Assembly: GCA_024500155.1 (NCBI GenBank)
Contig: CM044874.1
Span: forward strand, 3,723,001-3,787,000
Source: Chenopodium formosanum
Lineage: Eukaryota > Streptophyta > Magnoliopsida > Caryophyllales > Amaranthaceae
Direction of reading: 5' to 3'
Length of the DNA: 64,000 nucleotides
Under the pieces are notes generated by a model that was not told the origin of the DNA, did not search any database, and was given only the letters and a program-made list of their open reading frames with translations. Below are positions 59,005 to 64,000 of the stretch, one piece after another (the first letter of the stretch is position 1; every line of letters starts with the position of its first letter). Both the position numbers and the translations under genes were made by a program.

Positions 59005-59447
59005 TCAGAACCATTTAAAGCTCAAGCTTTGTTAAGTGTCATGCACAACCTTCAAAGTTGTGTTCAAACGAGACTTTTAGATTGTCGCCCTGTTGTGTGC
59101 GAGTCTATGAGTTGGCGTGTTTCCTCATAAAATTGAATTCCAGACTCTTTATGAGTCTGATAGAGAGGGGATATGATTCTCTTTTTAATCAAGTTGTTGT
59201 AGAAAGTCACCAATAAGTTTTTAGGAAATAACTCATAAAAACTCATTTATACCGCCCTCAACTGTAAAAAGAAGTGGTTGAACCAGCCCCAATTCGACAT
59301 TTACTAGCCTCTTCTTATTCACAAGTTCACAATATCAGTTTCTCATATTGATAAACAAAACTCGTAAATCAAAAGGTTAAAATTGGAGTAATAATACAGG
59401 CAAACCGCTATTTCAAGTAATTGTTATACCAAAAAAGTTCATTTAAA
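59005..59447. other. Intergenic DNA
   Basis: No gene or repeat recognised between the LINE tail and the next MITE. Confidence 0.4.
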
Positions 59448-59449
59448 TA

Positions 59450-60123
59450 CTCCCTTCGTTTTTAAATACTTGCTCCACTTTCCTTTTCCGGTCGTTTTTA
59501 AATACTTGTTCCATTTCCTTTTTTGGAAAGCTTTTACAGTATTTAAATCAATTCTCACACTTAATGGAACTAAGGGTAAATTTATCCCCAAGACTGAGAC
59601 TTATACTTCAGACTCTGCCACATCAGATTTTCACTAACTTTTAATTACTTTTTTATTATTCAACTCATACAAGACTATCTCAAATTTCACACATTATTTC
59701 AAGACCCACTCCAGATTTACTTATCCAATTAATATTTATAACATTAATTTATTTATATATTTATTAATTATTTTAATATGGTGAGTTGGCAACTCACTAT
59801 TGGACAACATAATTATTTTTGTCCATTTGTATAGTCTCAAGATGGGTTTTAGAATCCAAAACTCATCTCAAGACTATATGTAGTCTTGATAGAGATTATT
59901 GCTAGAATCTTGCTCAAGACTTGTCTAAAGACTCATCTTAAGACTAGGGATAAATTTACCCTAACATAATACTCTCTCTCCTCCTATTCTTTCACTACTT
60001 TTGTTTTTTGCAATTTTTTATTCTCTCAACTACCCCACTACCTCCATATTTTATTACTTTCTTCAATTTCTCCTAAAATTCCGCACATGGAGAAATGGAG
60101 CAAGTATTTAAAAACGGAGGGAG
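59450..60123. mobile_element. Stowaway-like MITE, 674 bp
   Basis: Left end CTCCCTTCGTTTTTAAATAC after TA (59448-59449); right end GTATTTAAAAACGGAGGGAG before TA (60124-60125). The left end carries the terminal motif twice (a second TCGTTTTTAAATACTTG starts about 59494), as in the fragment at 39830-39910. Same family as the split element at 52690-55356, in inverse orientation. It ends about 260 bp before the start codon of the next gene. Confidence 0.85.
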
Positions 60124-60382
60124 TAACATATTTTGTTTATCAAAACTTGAAATTTATCATCACAAAATATACATGTACATACACTATTTTATTTAATATT
60201 CATGATATAATTGTGTAAAAGATATTTTTTAAAAATTGTTTTTATTTATTTAAAAATAATTTCTAGAATATGTCAAGTGCTACTATTATTGGAATGCCAC
60301 TCTTAGACTCTAGCTCAATCTGTATCCCGAATAAGAGGTTGGTTGGAAGTGTACAAAAATCAAAGGACAAAGAAAGAAAGAG

Positions 60383-61878
60383 ATGGGCAATTCTCAATCA
60401 TCTTCAACCAACCCTCATTTCGTTTCTGCTTCAAGGTTTTCTTTCTCAATCCTTACTAAATTTTCAATCTTTATCATAATTATTTTCATTATATAATTCT
60501 TCTTCATTTGATCATATATAGATCATTTACACAACATAAATTGGACGAGCTTCAATCTCTATTTAATTCTCTTGCTACTCAATCTCAAAGCAATGGCAAA
60601 TTCATATCTCCTTCAGTTTTCAAGGTCAGATTAATCTTTTAATTAGTTTATTTATTAATTTCATAGCAAAATCACTGGTTGATTGGTGTTATTAATTTAG
60701 TTTGTTTGTTTTCCTTTATTAGGATTATTTCAAAATTCCTGATTCTCTTGGAGATCGAATGTTCGATTTGATTACCCAGAAACGCCATGATCAAAAGCTT
60801 ACATTTGAAGATCTTGTTATTGCTAAGGTGATTAATTTTGTTGTTGGGTTTTTGATAAAGTTTAATGGGTTATCTTTAATTCTTATTATAGGCTATGAAT
60901 TTCATATATAGGCTACTTATGAGAAAGGGACCAAAGATGATATTGAAGAATTTATTTACCAGTTATTAGATGTTTCTGATGATGGCAAAGTGGACAGGTA
61001 TTGCTGTCTGACCTTTCTGGTTTATCAGTTAATTAAATTAATCTCAATTTATTACTTGCTTTGCTTGCTATGTCCCAAATAAGTAATCCATATGAATTTT
61101 AAGCAAAAGAATTTATCTGAAGGCTAAGAAATTGATTGAATATTACTCATGTGGTCCTGTTATCCAGAAATTGAAATAATGACTCCTTAGTACTATTTTG
61201 CTGCATCCTGGGAAAAGTTCCCTTACCTGAGACAATTAGCAAAACCCGGTTGTGGGATGGAATATAGCGGTGGCCTGTGCCCTAGCTTCTAAAATTCGGC
61301 GATGGACAAGTGATAATCTGTTTACTGCTTGATGTGATTTGCAGTTGATTATTCCATGATACGCATATGCAAATGTATATAGTATGTTAAGTAAGCGGCC
61401 ATCAAACATGAATGTTTTAGTTTGAAAAGTGTTTTTTTTTTTCACATCATATAGAATGCTTACTCGTGGAGTAGAGCAACGTGACTGTCATTTAAATGGG
61501 AGTGTTATCCTTCTGGAATTGAAGTAATGTATGTATGTATTTGTTGTTCAGGGTCATTGGCATTAACGTATTTAAGCATTAGTAGCTTAGTTTCTTTACT
61601 GTGTGGTGTTGATTGATTTAACTCACAGTTTGACAGGTCTGATCTGCAAGCTGTTTTAGCTGCAATTCTTTATGACTTGTTTCCTCTCAAGGATGATGAC
61701 TCTGAAACGAAACCCCATCAGTGCATAATAGATGCGATCCTAAATGCTGCAACATTCTCAAAAGATGACGAAGGAGGTGATACAAAAAGTATGTCGTTTG
61801 AAGACTTCAAGGACCTGTGTGGCCATATTCCATCTCTAAGGAAGTACCTTGGAAGTTTGTTGTCGCCACCTGATCCAG
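60383..61878 (+). CDS. EF-hand/TLD-family protein, 5' exons (partial)
   Basis: Five exons can be joined in frame: 60383-60435, 60522-60624, 60723-60827, 60912-60997, 61637-61878, all with GT-AG borders. The product begins MGNSQSSS, a good N-myristoylation signal (G2, S6). It continues with a helical EF-hand-like region including LGDRMFDLITQKRHDQKL and an EF loop DVSDDGKVDRSD split across exons 4 and 5, and reaches SLRKYLGSLLSPPDP. This matches the N-terminal half of plant TLD-domain proteins with EF hands; the TLD domain itself, expected next, is not in the window. The last exon ends at CCAG|GTTC in phase 1. In animals TLD proteins act in oxidative-stress protection and V-ATPase regulation; the plant role is poorly known. 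Confidence 0.85.
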
Positions 61879-61893
61879 GTTCTTTTTATTTTA

Positions 61894-61924
<31 letters not shown>

Positions 61925-64000
61925 TTTTTTTTTTTTATTTTTTTTTTTTTATACTACTATACAGGCTATATGGAAACGTATAATTTGCTATCTGCTCTTT
62001 GGATTAATTCATCCTTCAATTACCTTCTCATATTAATTCATCCTTCAATTACCTTCTCATACACTGTCTCTGCTTTCTGTTAGCTTAATGACAGTGTATG
62101 CTTGATTTAATTCATCCTTCAATTACCTTCTCATATTTTTGGCGTGTAAGAATGATCAAGTGTTGAAAATTGCAGCTTCTAAAAGGATAGAACTTGTTAG
62201 ATAGGGAATGTTTCTCATTGTCTTCAGGGATTGTTACATGCTATTCGAATAAGTTAATTTTATGTGTGCTGCTTTGGTGGGGTGTTGGAATAAGCCTTTA
62301 TTTCATTATGGAGGACAAGATTTAGAGCTAATTATTTGTAAGTTTACAAAGAACCACCAAGCTTGACACTCTAAAGTATTGGGGTCTGAGAAAAAGAAAT
62401 TATTAGTGACTTAGATTGAAGAATACCCAGTGACTTAATTTGAAGCATACCACAGTTGTCAAATATGATATTTACTCTGGTTGCTTTATGCAAGCTGTTC
62501 ATCATGCACCTTCTAAGCTTTCACAATTTTAGATTTCCTTCTTAGAGATGCGCCCATTCTTACAGAGCACTAGATGCTCATTGCTCAGTGTCTTCTTTCA
62601 CTTGAAAGATAAGTAACCTCTAGAGATGTTCTCCTTTCAAGAGAGTAGCTCTCTAGGTTGGCAGGCGGAAGAGTATGTGTAGACCTTATTTATGCAGGAG
62701 TCTGATAATTTTATGCCACCCGAACTTTTCTGCTGGCTACCTTACAATTGAAATAAAAGATTAGCACTGTACAATTGAAACCTTTCCCTGTATTTTCAAT
62801 TCCTGTAAACCCCAACACCAATTCCCAAGTACAATTATTATGTAATTCCACACACAATAGCTCTGAGCAATTCTGCTCATTCTTACCCTGAGAGTACATT
62901 TGTCACTTTCTTTGGAATAGGAAACTATAGTATACTTAATTGTCTATTCCAGATAAAATGTAATCAATGAATTATCTTGTTCGAGTATCTAAGATACTTC
63001 TAGCGCACTAGAATTGGATCTTAGCTCAAGTTCTTACAACAAGTGTAAAAAGTCATATCCTTTTTTTTATGGTGGTAGATATAACATTCCCAAACTACTA
63101 TGCAAACTTTTAAAAAGGGTGAGGCATGAGCACAAATCTAAGGATCCGACAGTTTAGTTCAAACTTTATGGCACTAGGATATGATCAAATGAATTTCTGG
63201 AACTTTTTTTCACATACCAATACAACTTGTTTTTAGTATCTATAAAAATTATTTCATAATTTTTTTATATATTTGAATGAGAGGGAAACAAGATAGATTC
63301 TACTCTGTTTTAAATTAGTTGAAACATTTACTTTTAGCACACATGTTAAGTTAAAGTGAGATATTTTCTCAAAAAAAACAAAAAAAAAATTGTGAGATAG
63401 AAATACAAAAGACACATATTAAGTTCATTTGATTGGGTCTGTTTTCCCACAAAGCCTTGAAACTTTGGCGGAACTCGACCTCGACCTCCATTAATATTAT
63501 CTCTGCTGATGGTTTCAAAAAAAAAAAAAAAAAAAAAAAAAACCAAACCCCTCTCCTTAAATCCACAAAAGTACTCAACCTTTAAAAAAAGTTCTGAAAA
63601 AACTTCACAGCCCCAACTTTCTTCACCATCACTACCTTTTCTCCCCTGAAAAGTCTCCAGAGAAGTTGAAGGTGAGAGATAGTGTATAATGGTTTTAATG
63701 AAGGCCAAGGTGAAACATTTCCTCAGTCTTTCACATAGAAGCTTAGTGTATCCCTAAACTTAGTCGCTCACACAAAAGCTTAGTGATACAATTATATAAT
63801 AGGAGATTGGACAGAAATCATCCATAGTTGTTGGACATTTGAACTTGGGAACTAAATTAATTGAAGTATAGCAGCTTATAGCTTAACTGCCTCAAAGAAC
63901 GAGAGCTTACACTTCTCCTGTGACTTTTTCTGCAAATTGGCGAGTTATGAAAGAGGCAAAAGTGCCGACTCCTGTTGCTGCGTCAGTTCCTTTGGTTGGT
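61879..64000 (+). other. Intron or beyond of the TLD-family gene
   Basis: No further exon of the gene was recognised to the window edge, so this is read as a long intron. It holds a (TTA)n/T-rich run at about 61888-61950, three copies of a 31-bp segment with TTCATCCTTCAATTACC (two tandem at about 62007-62061, one at 62107), and an A run at about 63519-63542. The last 100 bp have an open plus frame (..VPTPVAASVPLVG) that might be an exon, but I do not recognise it. Confidence 0.3.

Overview
The window looks like a 64 kb piece of nuclear DNA from a flowering plant, most likely a eudicot. Evidence: AT-rich intergenic DNA, GT-AG introns with T-rich tracts, plant-specific protein families, and dense plant transposons (Stowaway, Tourist, hAT, MULE, CACTA, Helitron, TRIM, copia, solo LTRs). 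A Caryophyllales/Amaranthaceae source is only a guess; nothing here proves it.

Four host genes can be supported. (1) An intronless CCR4-associated factor 1 (CAF1) deadenylase on the minus strand, 15410-16237. (2) A 791-residue RRM + CCHC zinc-knuckle + RS-repeat protein on the plus strand, 31185-33560, with a TATA box and a probable 5'UTR exon about 1.8 kb upstream. (3) A GIR-type repressor on the minus strand, 44728-45138, with an EAR motif and two CxxC pairs; an upstream open exon at 45508-45720 can be spliced to it in frame. (4) The first five coding exons of an EF-hand/TLD-family protein on the plus strand from 60383, which runs off the right edge. They are unrelated genes, not a pathway.

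The rest is mostly mobile DNA. Left part (1-15 kb): a fold-back element built from a short motif (655-1227), a long-TIR element (1711-2329), Tourist and Stowaway MITEs, a tRNA-derived SINE with a perfect 10-bp duplication, tandem duplications, and a long T-rich (minus strand) stretch that may be transcribed. Middle (16-29 kb): a tandem duplication of the CAF1 upstream region, twin Tourist MITEs, a Helitron, and a large solo LTR containing a hAT element and a MULE. From 36 to 44 kb: Stowaway-type MITEs, a Helitron end, and a 2.76 kb hAT-like composite bounded by an 8-bp duplication. From 46 to 51 kb: a copia element with an intact 1479-residue gag-pol and a 3' LTR but no recognisable 5' LTR. 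At 51.6 kb: a complete 285-bp TRIM. From 52.7 to 55.4 kb: a three-level nest (CACTA inside long-TIR MULE inside Stowaway-like MITE). From 55.8 to 59 kb: a LINE RNase H fragment split by a 2.4 kb solo LTR.

No rRNA, tRNA or CRISPR array was recognised. TE boundaries rest on termini and target-site duplications read by eye. Exon calls rest on splice consensus and open frames and have no transcript support.
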